A DNA stretch of 64,000 nucleotides from Micromonospora humi (GTDB lineage: Bacteria > Actinomycetota > Actinomycetes > Mycobacteriales > Micromonosporaceae). The stretch covers positions 1-64,000 of the forward strand of contig NZ_FMDM01000008.1 of the NCBI RefSeq assembly GCF_900090105.1, read 5' to 3'. This document shows, one piece after another, positions 23,701 to 32,100 of this stretch; position 1 is the first letter of the stretch; the number at the start of each line of letters is the position of its first letter. The position numbers and the translations under genes are program-made. Under the pieces are notes generated by a model, which worked only from the letters and a program-made list of their open reading frames with translations, had not been told where the DNA came from and searched no databases.

Positions 23701-26700
23701 CGTCCTGATCTCCTCGGTCGCCGGGGTGTGGGGCGGCGGCGGGCAGGGCGCCTACAGCGCCGGCAACGCCTATCTCGACGCCCTCGCCGAGCGCCGCCGG
23801 TCCGCCGGGCTGGCCGCCACCGCGATCGCCTGGGGCGCCTGGGCCAGCGGTGGGATGGCGGCCGGGGACGACTCCGCCGCGTACCTGATCCGCCGCGGCC
23901 TGGTGCCGATGGCGCCGGCGGCGGCGGTCGAGGCGCTCGCGACCGCTGTCGACGCGGGCGACGCCGACCTGGTCGTCGCCGACGTCGACTGGCCGCGATT
24001 CGCGCCGGGCTTCCAGTCGGCGCGGCGCAGCGCGCTGCTCGCCGACCTGCCCGAGGCCGCCGTGACCGCCGAACCCGACGCCGACCCGGCCCGGCCGACG
24101 CTGCTCGCCGAACTCGCCGCCGCCGAACCGGGGGAGCGGGCGCGTCTCGTCCTGGCGACCGTGCTGGCCGAGGCCGCGGAGGTGCTCGGCCACGCCGGCG
24201 CGGACGCCGTCGAGGTCGACCGCGCCTTCGACGACCTCGGCTTCGACTCGGTGACCGCGGTCGAGCTGAGCGGCCGGCTGAAGGCCCGCACCGGGATCCG
24301 GCTGCCGGCCACGCTGATCTTCGACTACCCGACCCCGGCCGTGCTCGCGGCGCACATCGAGCGGCAGCTCGACGCCGTGCCGGCCGACGAGCCGGAGCCG
24401 GCGCCGCCGGTGGCCCGGCCGGAGACGGACGACGACCCGATCGCCATCGTCGCCGTCGGGTGCCGCTACCCGGGCGGCGTCCGGTCGCCGGAGGAGTTCT
24501 GGCGGCTGCTGGAGTCCGGCGGCGACGCCATCGGCGAGTTCCCGGGCGACCGGGGCTGGGACCCGGACGCCGACCCGGTCGACTACCCGCGCGCCGGCGG
24601 CTTCCTCTACGACGCCGGCGACTTCGACGCGGCGTTCTTCGACATCAGCCCGCGCGAGGCGCTGGCCATGGACCCGCAGCAGCGCGTCCTGCTGGAGACC
24701 GTCTGGGAGACCGTCGAGCGGGCCGGGATCGACCCGCACCGCCTGCGCGGCAGCGACACCGGCGTGTTCGTCGGCACCAACACCCAGGACTACGGCGTGG
24801 TGCTCACCAACACCGACACCGGCGCCGGCGGCCACCTGATCACCGGCGTCAGCGCCGCCGTCATCTCCGGTCGCCTGGCCTACACGTTCGGGTTGCAGGG
24901 CCCGGCCCTCTCGGTCGACACCGCGTGCTCCTCGTCGCTGGTCGCGCTCCAGCTCGCCGCCGCGGCGGTGCGCCGCGGCGAGTGCACGATGGCGCTCGCC
25001 GGCGGCGTCACCGTGATGGCCACCCCCGGCCCGTTCTCCGAGTTCGGCCGCCTCGGTGGGCTCGCCTCCGACGGCCGGTGCCGGCCGTTCGCCGCCGCCG
25101 CCGACGGCACCGGCTGGAGCGAGGGGGCCGGCGTGGTGCTCATCGAGCGGCTCAGCGACGCGCGCCGCAACGGTCACCCCGTCCTCGGGCTGGTGCGCGG
25201 CGGGGCGCTCAACCAGGACGGGGCCAGCAACGGCTTCACCGCCCCCAACGGCCCGGCCCAGCAGCGCGTCATCCGGGCGGCCCTCGCCGACGCCGGCCTG
25301 CACTCCTCGGAGGTGGACCTGGTCGAGGCGCACGGCACCGCCACGACGCTCGGCGACCCGATCGAGGCGCAGGCGCTGCTCGCCACGTACGGGCAGGAAC
25401 GCCCGGCCGACCGGCCGCTCCGGCTCGGCTCGGTGAAGTCCAACATCGGCCACACCCAGGCCGCCGCCGGCATCGCCGGGATCATCAAGATCCTGCTCGC
25501 CATGCGGCACGGCGTGCTGCCCCGCACCCTGCACGTCGACGCGCCCACCCCGCACGTCGACTGGAGCGCCGGCGCGGTCGAGCTGGTCACCGAGACGCAA
25601 CCCTGGCCGGAGACCGGCCGCCCCCGCCGGGCCGCCGTGTCGTCCTTCGGCGCGAGCGGCACCAACGCCCACCTCGTCATCGAGCAGGCCCCGGCCGACG
25701 CGCCGGCCGAGCCGGACCCGGCGACCCCCGCCGACGGCGGGCCGGTGCCGTGGGTGCTCTCCGGGCGCTCCGCCGAGGCGGTCCGGGCCCAGGCCCAACG
25801 CCTGCGCGCGTATCTGGCGGAGCACGCCGCCCGGCCGGTGGCCGACGTCGCCGCGGCCCTCGCCCGGCGGTCCCGGTTCGAGCACCGGGCCGTCGTGGTC
25901 GGCCACGACCCGGCCGACCTCACCGGCGGCCTGGCCGCGCTCGCCACCGGTGAGCCGGCGCCCGGCGTCGTGCACGGCGTCGCCCGGAGTACGGCCGAGG
26001 CGGTCTTCGTCTTCCCCGGCCAGGGCTCGCAGTGGGCCGGCATGGCCCGGGAGCTCTACCGGCGCCATCCCGCCTTCGCCGCACGCTTCGACGCCTGCGC
26101 GCACGCCCTCACCCCGCACCTCGACTGGTCCGCCCACGACGTGCTGCTCGGCGTCGAGGGCGCCCCGGCGCTCGATCGCGACGACGTCGTCCAGCCGATG
26201 CTGTTCGCCGTGATGGTGGCGCTGGCCGAGGTGTGGCGCTCGCACGGCGTCCGCCCGTCCGCGGTGGTCGGGCACAGCCAGGGCGAGATCGCGGCGGCCT
26301 GCGTGGCCGGCGCGCTCAGCCTGACCGACGCCGCCACCGTGGTCGCGCTGCGCTCCCGGGAGCTGCGCCTGATCGCCGGCCGCGGTGGCCTGGTGTCGGT
26401 CGCGCTGCCGCTGGACGAGGCCACCGGATGGATCGCGCCGTGGGCCGACCGGCTGGAGGTCGCCGTGGTCAACGGCCCGACCGCCGTCGTGGTCGGCGGC
26501 GACGAGGAGGCGCTGACCGAGCTGCTCGCGGCCGGCGAGACCGCCGGCGTACGGGTCAAGCGCGTCCCGGTCGTCTACGCGTCGCACACCGCGCACGTCG
26601 AGGAGCTGCGCGAGCCGATGCGGCGACTGCTGGCCGGGGTGACCGGCCGTCCGTCGACGGTGCCCCTCTACTCGTCGGTCACCGGCGAGCGCCTGGACAC

Positions 26701-29158
26701 CACGACCATGGACGGCGCGTACTGGTTCCGCAACCTGCGCGAGACGGTCCGCTTCGACCGGGCGGTCCTCGCCATGCCGGACGGCGCCGTGTTCCTGGAG
26801 ATCAGCCCGCACCCGGTGCTCGCCGTGCCGCTCGCCGAGCTGCTGACCGACGCCGGACGCCGCTCCGACGTGGTCGGCACGCTCCGCCGCGACGACGGCG
26901 GCCCGCGGCGGCTGCTGACCAGCCTCGCCGAGGCGTACGTGCGGGGGGTGCCGGTGGACTGGTCGACCGTGTCACCCCCGGCCGGGGCGGTCGCCGACCT
27001 GCCCACGTACGCGTTCCAGCGCCGGCGGTTCTGGCCGCTGCCGTCCGCCACCCCGGCCCCGGCGCCGGGCGCCGCCGCCGGCTTCGAGGCGTCCTTCTGG
27101 GACGCCGTCGACCGGTCCGACGCCGAGTCGCTGGCCGGCACGCTGGCCGTGGACCGGCCGGACGCGGTGCGCGAGCTGCTGCCCGCCCTGTCCGCCTGGC
27201 ACCGTCGTGGCGTGCGGTCCGGCCGGCTCGACGGCCTGCGGTACGTCGCCGGCTGGACGGCGGCCGCCGACCGGCCGTCCGCGCCGCTGACCGGACGGTG
27301 GGTGGTGGTGGTCCCGCCCGCGTACGCCGCCGACCCGGACGTCCTCGCCGCCCTCGCCGCCCTCACCGCGGCGGGCGCCGAGACCACCGTGGTGGCCGGT
27401 GATGCCGCCCCGGCGGAGCAGCTCGACGGCGCGGCCGGCGTGCTGTCGTTCCTCGCCCTCGACGAGGCCCCGCACCCGGAGCACCCGGTCGTCACCGCCG
27501 GGCTCGCCGCGACCGTGGCCCTGCTGCGGGCCGTGACGCAGGGCCGGCTGTGGTGCGTGACGCGCGGCGCGGTCGCCGTCGGCGCCGAGCCGGTGGACCG
27601 CCCGGAGCAGGCCGCGGTCTGGGGTCTCGGCCGGGTCGCCGCGCTGGAGAGCCCCTCCCGCTGGGGCGGCCTGATCGACCTGCCGACCTCCCCGGACGGC
27701 CGCGCCGCGGACCGGCTCGTCGCCGCGCTGTCCGGCGCCGACGGCGAGGACCAGATCGCGCTGCGGACCGCCGGCGCGTTCCTGCGCCGCATCGAGCGGG
27801 CGCCGGTCGGGCCGAAGCCCGCCCGACCGTGGACGCCGAGCGGCACCGTGCTGGTGACCGGCGGCACCGGCGCGCTGGGCGAGCGGGTCGCGCGCTGGCT
27901 CGCCGGCCGGGGTGCCGAGCACCTGGTGCTGGTGGGCCGCGGTGGCCGCGCCGTGCCCGAGCTGGCCGACGAGCTGGCCGCGACCGGCAGCCGGGTGACG
28001 GTCGCCGCCTGCGACCTCACCGACCGCGACCAGGTACGCGACCTGCTCGACGGCCTGGCGGCAGCCGGTGACCCGGTTCGCGCCGTGTTCCACGTCGCCG
28101 GCGTCAACACCCTCGTCGATGTGGCCGACACCGGGCCGGACGAGCTGGCCGCGATCGCCTCCGGCAAGGTCGCCGGCGCCCGGCACCTGGCGGAGCTGCT
28201 CGACCCGGCGCAGCTCGACACCGTGGTCTACTTCTCGTCGATCGCGGCGACCTGGGGCGGTGGCCGGCACGGCGCGTACGCCGCGGCCAATGCCTACCTC
28301 GACGCGCTCGCCCGCAGCCGCCGGGCCCCGGCCGCCCGGGTGCTCTCGGTCGCCTGGGGGCCGTGGCGCGGCGGGGGCATGGTGCACCCGGACGCGGAGA
28401 GCGGCATGCGCCGCATCGGCCTGCCGCTGCTCGACCCGGACGACGCCGTCGCCGCCCTCGAACAGGCGCTGGAGCACGGCGACACCACCGTCACCGTGGC
28501 CGACGTGGACTGGGCACGGTTCGCGCGGGCGTTCACCGCGCCACGGCCCAGTCCGTTGATCGCCGACCTGCCGGACGTCGCCGGCTGGCGCGACGCGGCC
28601 CCGGAGCCCGGCGGCGACCCGGACCAGGACACCACCCGTCGGGAGCTGGCGGCGCTCGCCCCGGCCGATCGGGAACGGGCGCTGCTCGACCTGGTCCGGT
28701 CGCACGTCGCGGCGGTGCTCGGGCACGTCTCCAGCGGCGCGATCGAACCCGGCCGCGCGTTCCGCGAACTCGGCCTGGACTCGCTCACCTCGGTCGAGCT
28801 GCGGGACCGGCTGGCCGAGGCCACCGGCCTGACCCTGCCGGCGACGCTGGTGTTCGACCACCCGACCCCGGCGGCGCTGGCCGCCTGGATCGCCGCCGAA
28901 CTCGGCCCGGCGGACGCGGTGGACGCTCTGCCCTCGGAGGCCGAGCTGGACCGGCTCGACTCCGCGCTGGCCGACCTGCCCGCCGACGACATCGACCGGA
29001 TCCGCATCGTGCTCCGGCTCGAAGCCCTGCTCGACCGGCACGCCCGCGGCGCCGCCCCGGCCGTGCCGGCCGTCGACCCCGACCTCATCGACAAGCTCGG
29101 TTCGGCCTCCAGCGAAGAACTCTTCGCCCTCGTGGACCAGGACCTCGGCCTCGCCTGA
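20702..29158 (+). CDS. Type I modular polyketide synthase, two modules, first module without AT
   Basis: 2,818-residue PKS. The ATG at 20702 is chosen because it directly precedes a coiled-coil docking peptide (M-T-N-E-E-K-L-R-E-Y-L) and follows a strong ribosome-binding site. Order: docking helix (1-35), KS (Cys198), no AT, KR (Tyr1018), ACP (Ser1183), KS (Cys1409), AT (Ser1859), KR (Tyr2526), ACP (Ser2694), C-terminal docking tail. The first module has only about 125 residues between the KS end and the post-AT linker, where a 300-residue AT should be. The second module uses a methylmalonyl-type AT (GHSQG, YASH) and an A2-type KR (Trp -8, His -3), predicting an epimerised alpha-methyl with an L-beta-hydroxyl. 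It lies 17 bases after gene 1 and 25 bases before gene 3, most likely one operon. The protein tail (EELFALVDQDLG) matches the N-terminus of PKS 3. Confidence 0.96.
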   Translation: MTNEEKLREYLKRVTADLAQVRQRLRAVEEADAEPIAVIGMSCRFPGDADTPERFWDLVHDGVDAMSPFPSDRGWDLGAIPAGLEPVGGFLPDAARFDAGFFGISPREALAMDPQQRLLLEVTWEAIERAGIDPSTLRGSRTGVFAGLMYQDYAKRILDIPEGVETFLGTGNTGSVFSGRVAFTLGLEGPALTVDTACSSSLVALHLAARSLRARETSLALAGGVTVMVNPDTFLDFARQGGLAGDGRCKSFADGADGTGWSEGAGVLLLERLSDARRHGHPVLAVVRGTAVNQDGASSGLTTPNGPSQQRVIEDALRDAGIEAADVDAVEAHGTGTRLGDPIEAQALLSTYGQGRAAGADPLWLGTVKSNVGHTQAAAGVAGVIKMVLALRAGVLPRTLHAAEPTREVDWSTGAVRLLTEARDWPAGDRVRRAAVSSFGISGTNAHVIVEEAPAYEAPPTPPVGAPDVVPWLVSARSAPALRAQAAALADVAGTGTDPAAVAYALAGTRTAFEYRAVVFGREPGDFARACTALATGAEDGPVVVVDGAPAETVALAARWAAGERVDVLTGEWPGEPHPLPTYAFQRERYWLSAPTARALSGTTDGAFWESVTRRDHDGLARALRLDSEAEQASLTALLPALASWHERRRTEAVVDSWRYRVTWRPLPEPPAGRLSGTWLVVGDGDDVVEALHAAGARTVRCPAAADAESLTDELFDAILEADDITGVVALTDGPAAPAGVSAGASVALALIKALGAVGLDAPLWCVTRGAVSTGRSDPLREPDQAQVWGLGRAAALEIPRRWGGLVDLPPAMTVRDGRRFAALLAVAGTNPAADGEPVEDQVAVRTSGVFGRRLVRAGAADPAESWRPGGTVLVTGGTGAVGGHVARWLAGRGAPHVLLLSRGGPDAPGARDLVAELSSDTTTVTVVACDVADRDALAGVLAGIPADRPLTAVVHAAGAADSAALADVDPAGFAATVRAKVAGAAHLHALTADRPLERFVLISSVAGVWGGGGQGAYSAGNAYLDALAERRRSAGLAATAIAWGAWASGGMAAGDDSAAYLIRRGLVPMAPAAAVEALATAVDAGDADLVVADVDWPRFAPGFQSARRSALLADLPEAAVTAEPDADPARPTLLAELAAAEPGERARLVLATVLAEAAEVLGHAGADAVEVDRAFDDLGFDSVTAVELSGRLKARTGIRLPATLIFDYPTPAVLAAHIERQLDAVPADEPEPAPPVARPETDDDPIAIVAVGCRYPGGVRSPEEFWRLLESGGDAIGEFPGDRGWDPDADPVDYPRAGGFLYDAGDFDAAFFDISPREALAMDPQQRVLLETVWETVERAGIDPHRLRGSDTGVFVGTNTQDYGVVLTNTDTGAGGHLITGVSAAVISGRLAYTFGLQGPALSVDTACSSSLVALQLAAAAVRRGECTMALAGGVTVMATPGPFSEFGRLGGLASDGRCRPFAAAADGTGWSEGAGVVLIERLSDARRNGHPVLGLVRGGALNQDGASNGFTAPNGPAQQRVIRAALADAGLHSSEVDLVEAHGTATTLGDPIEAQALLATYGQERPADRPLRLGSVKSNIGHTQAAAGIAGIIKILLAMRHGVLPRTLHVDAPTPHVDWSAGAVELVTETQPWPETGRPRRAAVSSFGASGTNAHLVIEQAPADAPAEPDPATPADGGPVPWVLSGRSAEAVRAQAQRLRAYLAEHAARPVADVAAALARRSRFEHRAVVVGHDPADLTGGLAALATGEPAPGVVHGVARSTAEAVFVFPGQGSQWAGMARELYRRHPAFAARFDACAHALTPHLDWSAHDVLLGVEGAPALDRDDVVQPMLFAVMVALAEVWRSHGVRPSAVVGHSQGEIAAACVAGALSLTDAATVVALRSRELRLIAGRGGLVSVALPLDEATGWIAPWADRLEVAVVNGPTAVVVGGDEEALTELLAAGETAGVRVKRVPVVYASHTAHVEELREPMRRLLAGVTGRPSTVPLYSSVTGERLDTTTMDGAYWFRNLRETVRFDRAVLAMPDGAVFLEISPHPVLAVPLAELLTDAGRRSDVVGTLRRDDGGPRRLLTSLAEAYVRGVPVDWSTVSPPAGAVADLPTYAFQRRRFWPLPSATPAPAPGAAAGFEASFWDAVDRSDAESLAGTLAVDRPDAVRELLPALSAWHRRGVRSGRLDGLRYVAGWTAAADRPSAPLTGRWVVVVPPAYAADPDVLAALAALTAAGAETTVVAGDAAPAEQLDGAAGVLSFLALDEAPHPEHPVVTAGLAATVALLRAVTQGRLWCVTRGAVAVGAEPVDRPEQAAVWGLGRVAALESPSRWGGLIDLPTSPDGRAADRLVAALSGADGEDQIALRTAGAFLRRIERAPVGPKPARPWTPSGTVLVTGGTGALGERVARWLAGRGAEHLVLVGRGGRAVPELADELAATGSRVTVAACDLTDRDQVRDLLDGLAAAGDPVRAVFHVAGVNTLVDVADTGPDELAAIASGKVAGARHLAELLDPAQLDTVVYFSSIAATWGGGRHGAYAAANAYLDALARSRRAPAARVLSVAWGPWRGGGMVHPDAESGMRRIGLPLLDPDDAVAALEQALEHGDTTVTVADVDWARFARAFTAPRPSPLIADLPDVAGWRDAAPEPGGDPDQDTTRRELAALAPADRERALLDLVRSHVAAVLGHVSSGAIEPGRAFRELGLDSLTSVELRDRLAEATGLTLPATLVFDHPTPAALAAWIAAELGPADAVDALPSEAELDRLDSALADLPADDIDRIRIVLRLEALLDRHARGAAPAVPAVDPDLIDKLGSASSEELFALVDQDLGLA
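20804..24385 (+). other. AT-less PKS module KS-KR-ACP
   Basis: The KS has Cys at 21293-21295, HGTGT and KSNVGHTQ. After the KS and its normal C-terminal linker ([10 protein letters not shown] onward) the sequence passes, near 22355-22372, straight into the post-AT linker ([14 protein letters not shown] at about 22438-22479). No GQG, GHSxG or HAFH/YASH sequence exists in between. The KR is complete (Tyr 23753-23755, Trp -8, Gln -3: A1 type) and the ACP Ser is at 24248-24250 in DSV. Both linkers that normally flank the AT are kept, so it looks like a precise in-frame excision. An extender must come from another AT, or the module does not elongate. Confidence 0.92.
24431..28906 (+). other. PKS module KS-AT-KR-ACP (methylmalonyl, A2-type KR)
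   Basis: KS Cys 24926-24928; the HGTGT motif reads HGTAT (Ala codon 25340-25342), His retained. AT Ser 26276-26278 in GHSQG and YASH at 26576-26587 predict methylmalonyl-CoA. KR Tyr 28277-28279 with Trp at 28253-28255 (-8) and His at 28268-28270 (-3): A2 signature. ACP Ser 28781-28783. Confidence 0.93.
28907..29155 (+). other. C-terminal docking domain of PKS 2
   Basis: Helical, charged tail ending in SSEELFALVDQDLG, of the same class as the tail of PKS 1. It should recognise the N-terminal EEKLRGYLAR coiled coil of PKS 3, which starts 25 bases downstream. Confidence 0.8.
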
Positions 29159-29183
29159 CCCTCCCGGAAGGATCGATGTTCGC

Positions 29184-32100
29184 ATGGACAACGAGGAGAA
29201 ACTGCGCGGCTATCTGGCGCGGGTCATCGCCGAGTTGCACGACACCCGGCAGCGGCTGCGTACCGCCGAGTCGGGCGACCAGGAACCGATCGCGATCGTC
29301 GCGATGGGCTGCCGGCTGCCCGGCGGCGTCACCGGACCGGACGACCTGTGGCGACTGGTCGCCGGCGAGGTCGACGCGGTCGGCCCGATTCCCGCCGACC
29401 GGGGTTTCGACCTGGCCGACTACTACGACCCGGACCCGGAGCACGCGGGCACGACGTACTCCGCCGCCGGCGGCTACGTGGCCGACGCGACCATGTTCGA
29501 CAGCGGCTTCTTCGGCATCAGCCCGCGCGAGGCCATCGCGATGGACCCGCAGCAGCGGATGATCCTGGAGGTGTGCTGGGAGACCGTCGAGCGGGCCGGC
29601 ATCGCGCCGACCGCGCTGCGCGGCACCCCCACCGGCGTCTTCCTCGGCGCCAGCTCGCTCGGCTACAGCGCCGGCGCGGTCGGCGCGGCCACCGGGTCCG
29701 AGGGCTACCTGGTCACCGGCAGCTCGCTGTCGGTGGTGTCCGGGCGCGTCGCGTACGTCCTCGGCACCGAGGGCCCCACGCTCACCGTGGACACCGCCTG
29801 CTCGTCGTCGAGCGTCAGCCTGCACCTGGCCACCCAGGCGCTGCGCCGGCAGGAGTGCACCCTGGCCATCGCCGGCGGCGTGACCGTCATCCCCAACCCG
29901 ATCAGCGTGCTGGAGCTCAGCCGCCAGCGGGTGCTCGCCGCCGACGGCCGGTGCAAGGCGTTCGGGGCCGGCGCCGACGGCATGGGCTTCGCCGAGGGCG
30001 CCGCGGTGCTGCTGCTGGAGCGGCTCGGCGACGCGCGCCGCAACGGCCACGAGGTGCTCGCGGTGATCCGCGGCTCGGCGGTCAACTCCGACGGCGCCTC
30101 CAACGGCCTGACCGCGCCGAGCGGCCCGGCCCAGCAACGCGTCATCCGGGCGGCGCTGGCCGACGCCCGGCTCTCGCCCGAACAGATCGACACCGTCGAG
30201 GCGCACGGCACCGGCACTCCGCTCGGCGACCCGATCGAGGCCCGGTCACTGATCGCCACGTACGGCCGGCAGCGGCCCCCGGGCCGCCCGCTGCACCTCG
30301 GCTCGCTGAAGTCGAACATCGGCCACATCCAGCAGGGCGCCGGCGTCGCCGGCGTGATCAAGATGGTGCTGGCCATCCGGCACGGCCTGCTGCCCCGCAC
30401 CCTGCACGCCGACACCGCGACGCCGCACGTCGACTGGAGCGCGGGCGACGTGAGCCTGCTGACCGAGGCCCGGCCCTGGCCGGAGACCGGCGCGCCGAGG
30501 CGGGCGGCGGTCTCCTCGTTCGGGATCAGCGGCACCAACGTGCACACCGTCGTCGAGCAGGCGCCGCCGGTCGAGCCCGCGCCGGAGCGGGACCCGCGGC
30601 CGGAGACCGGCCCGCTGCCCTGGGTCGTCACCGGCCGCACCCCGGAGGGGCTGCGGGCCCAGGCCGGGCGGCTGCGGGAGTTCGTCGACGGGGCCGGCGA
30701 TCTGGACCGGGCCGACGTGGCGTGGTCGCTGGTCGCCTCCCGGGGCCGGCACGAGCACCGGGCGGTGGTGGTGGCCGCGGACACCGGGACCGCCGCGGCC
30801 GGGCTGGCCGCCGTCGAGGCGGGCGAGCCCTCGCCGTACGCGCTGACCGGGGCGGCCGGCTCCGGCAAGCTCGCGTTCCTCTTCCCCGGCCAGGGCGTGC
30901 AGCGCGCCGGCATGGGCCGGGAGCTGTACGCGGCGTACCCGGCGTTCGCGGCGGCGTTCGACGAGGTGTGCGCGGCCTTCGGCCCGCTGCTCGACCGGCC
31001 GCTGCGCGACGTGGTGTTCACCTCCGACGACGCCGGGCTGCTCGACCGCACCACCTGGACCCAGCCGGCGACGTTCGCCGTCGAGGTCGCGCTGTTCCGG
31101 CTCTTCGAGTCCTGGGGGGTCCGACCCGACTACCTGCTCGGGCACTCGTTCGGCGAGGTGGTGGCCGCGCACGTCGGCGGCGTGCTCACGCTCGTCGACG
31201 CCTGCGAGCTGGTCGCCGCGCGCGGCCGGCTGATGGACGAGCTGCCGCCCGGCGGGGTGATGATGGCGGTCCGGGCGAGCGCCGACGAGGCACGCGAGGC
31301 ACTGACCGGGTACGCCGGCCGGGCCGACCTGGCCGCGGTCAACGGCCCGTCCTCGGTGGTGGTCTCCGGCGACCGGGACGCGGTCGAGGAGTTGGCCGTC
31401 CACTGGCGGGACGCCGGCCGCAAGACCACGATGCTGCGCGGCTCGTACGCGTTCCACTCGGCCCGGATGGATCCGATCCTGGCCGAGCTCGGCGCGGTGG
31501 GCGCGCGCCTGACCCACGCCGAGCCCACCATCCCGATCGTCTCGGACGTGACCGGCGCGCCGGCCGGGCCGGAGATGCGCTCCGGCGACTACTGGGCCCG
31601 GCACGCCCGGTCGGCCGTCCGTTTCGCCGACGGCGTCGACTGGCTGCGCCGTGAGGGCGTCACCCGTTTCCTCGAACTCGGCCCGGACGGCACCCTCACC
31701 GGGCTGGTCCGGCTCACCCTGGACGAGACCCCGGACGCCGTGCCCGGTGAGGCGCCCGCGCTGGCGACGGCGCTGCGGGCGGACCGCCCGGAAGCCGAGG
31801 CCGCGGTACGCGCGCTGGCCCAGCTCCACGCGCACGGGGTCGAGGTCGACTGGACCGCGTTCTTCGCCGCCGCGCGGCCCCGGCTCCACCCACTCCCGAC
31901 CACCGCGTTCCTGCGGCAGCGCTACTGGATCGACGCGCCGGCCGGGGCGGCCGCCCCGCACGCCGGCCCGGCCGATCCGGCGGAGACGCTGTTCTGGGAG
32001 GCGGTCGAGCGCCGCGACCTCGACGGCGTCGCCGGCACGCTCGGGCTGGACCCCGCCGAGGGGCTCCAGGACGTGTTGCCCGCCCTCTCCGCCTGGCGCG

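Noticed and set aside
20804..24385. Interpreting the cluster as a trans-AT PKS
   Set aside because: All other complete modules have intact cis ATs and canonical cis-AT domain order; only one module lacks an AT.
25331..25342. HGTAT instead of HGTGT in the second KS of PKS 2 as an inactivating change
   Set aside because: The catalytic His is kept, and Ala at this position is a mild change not known to me to abolish activity.
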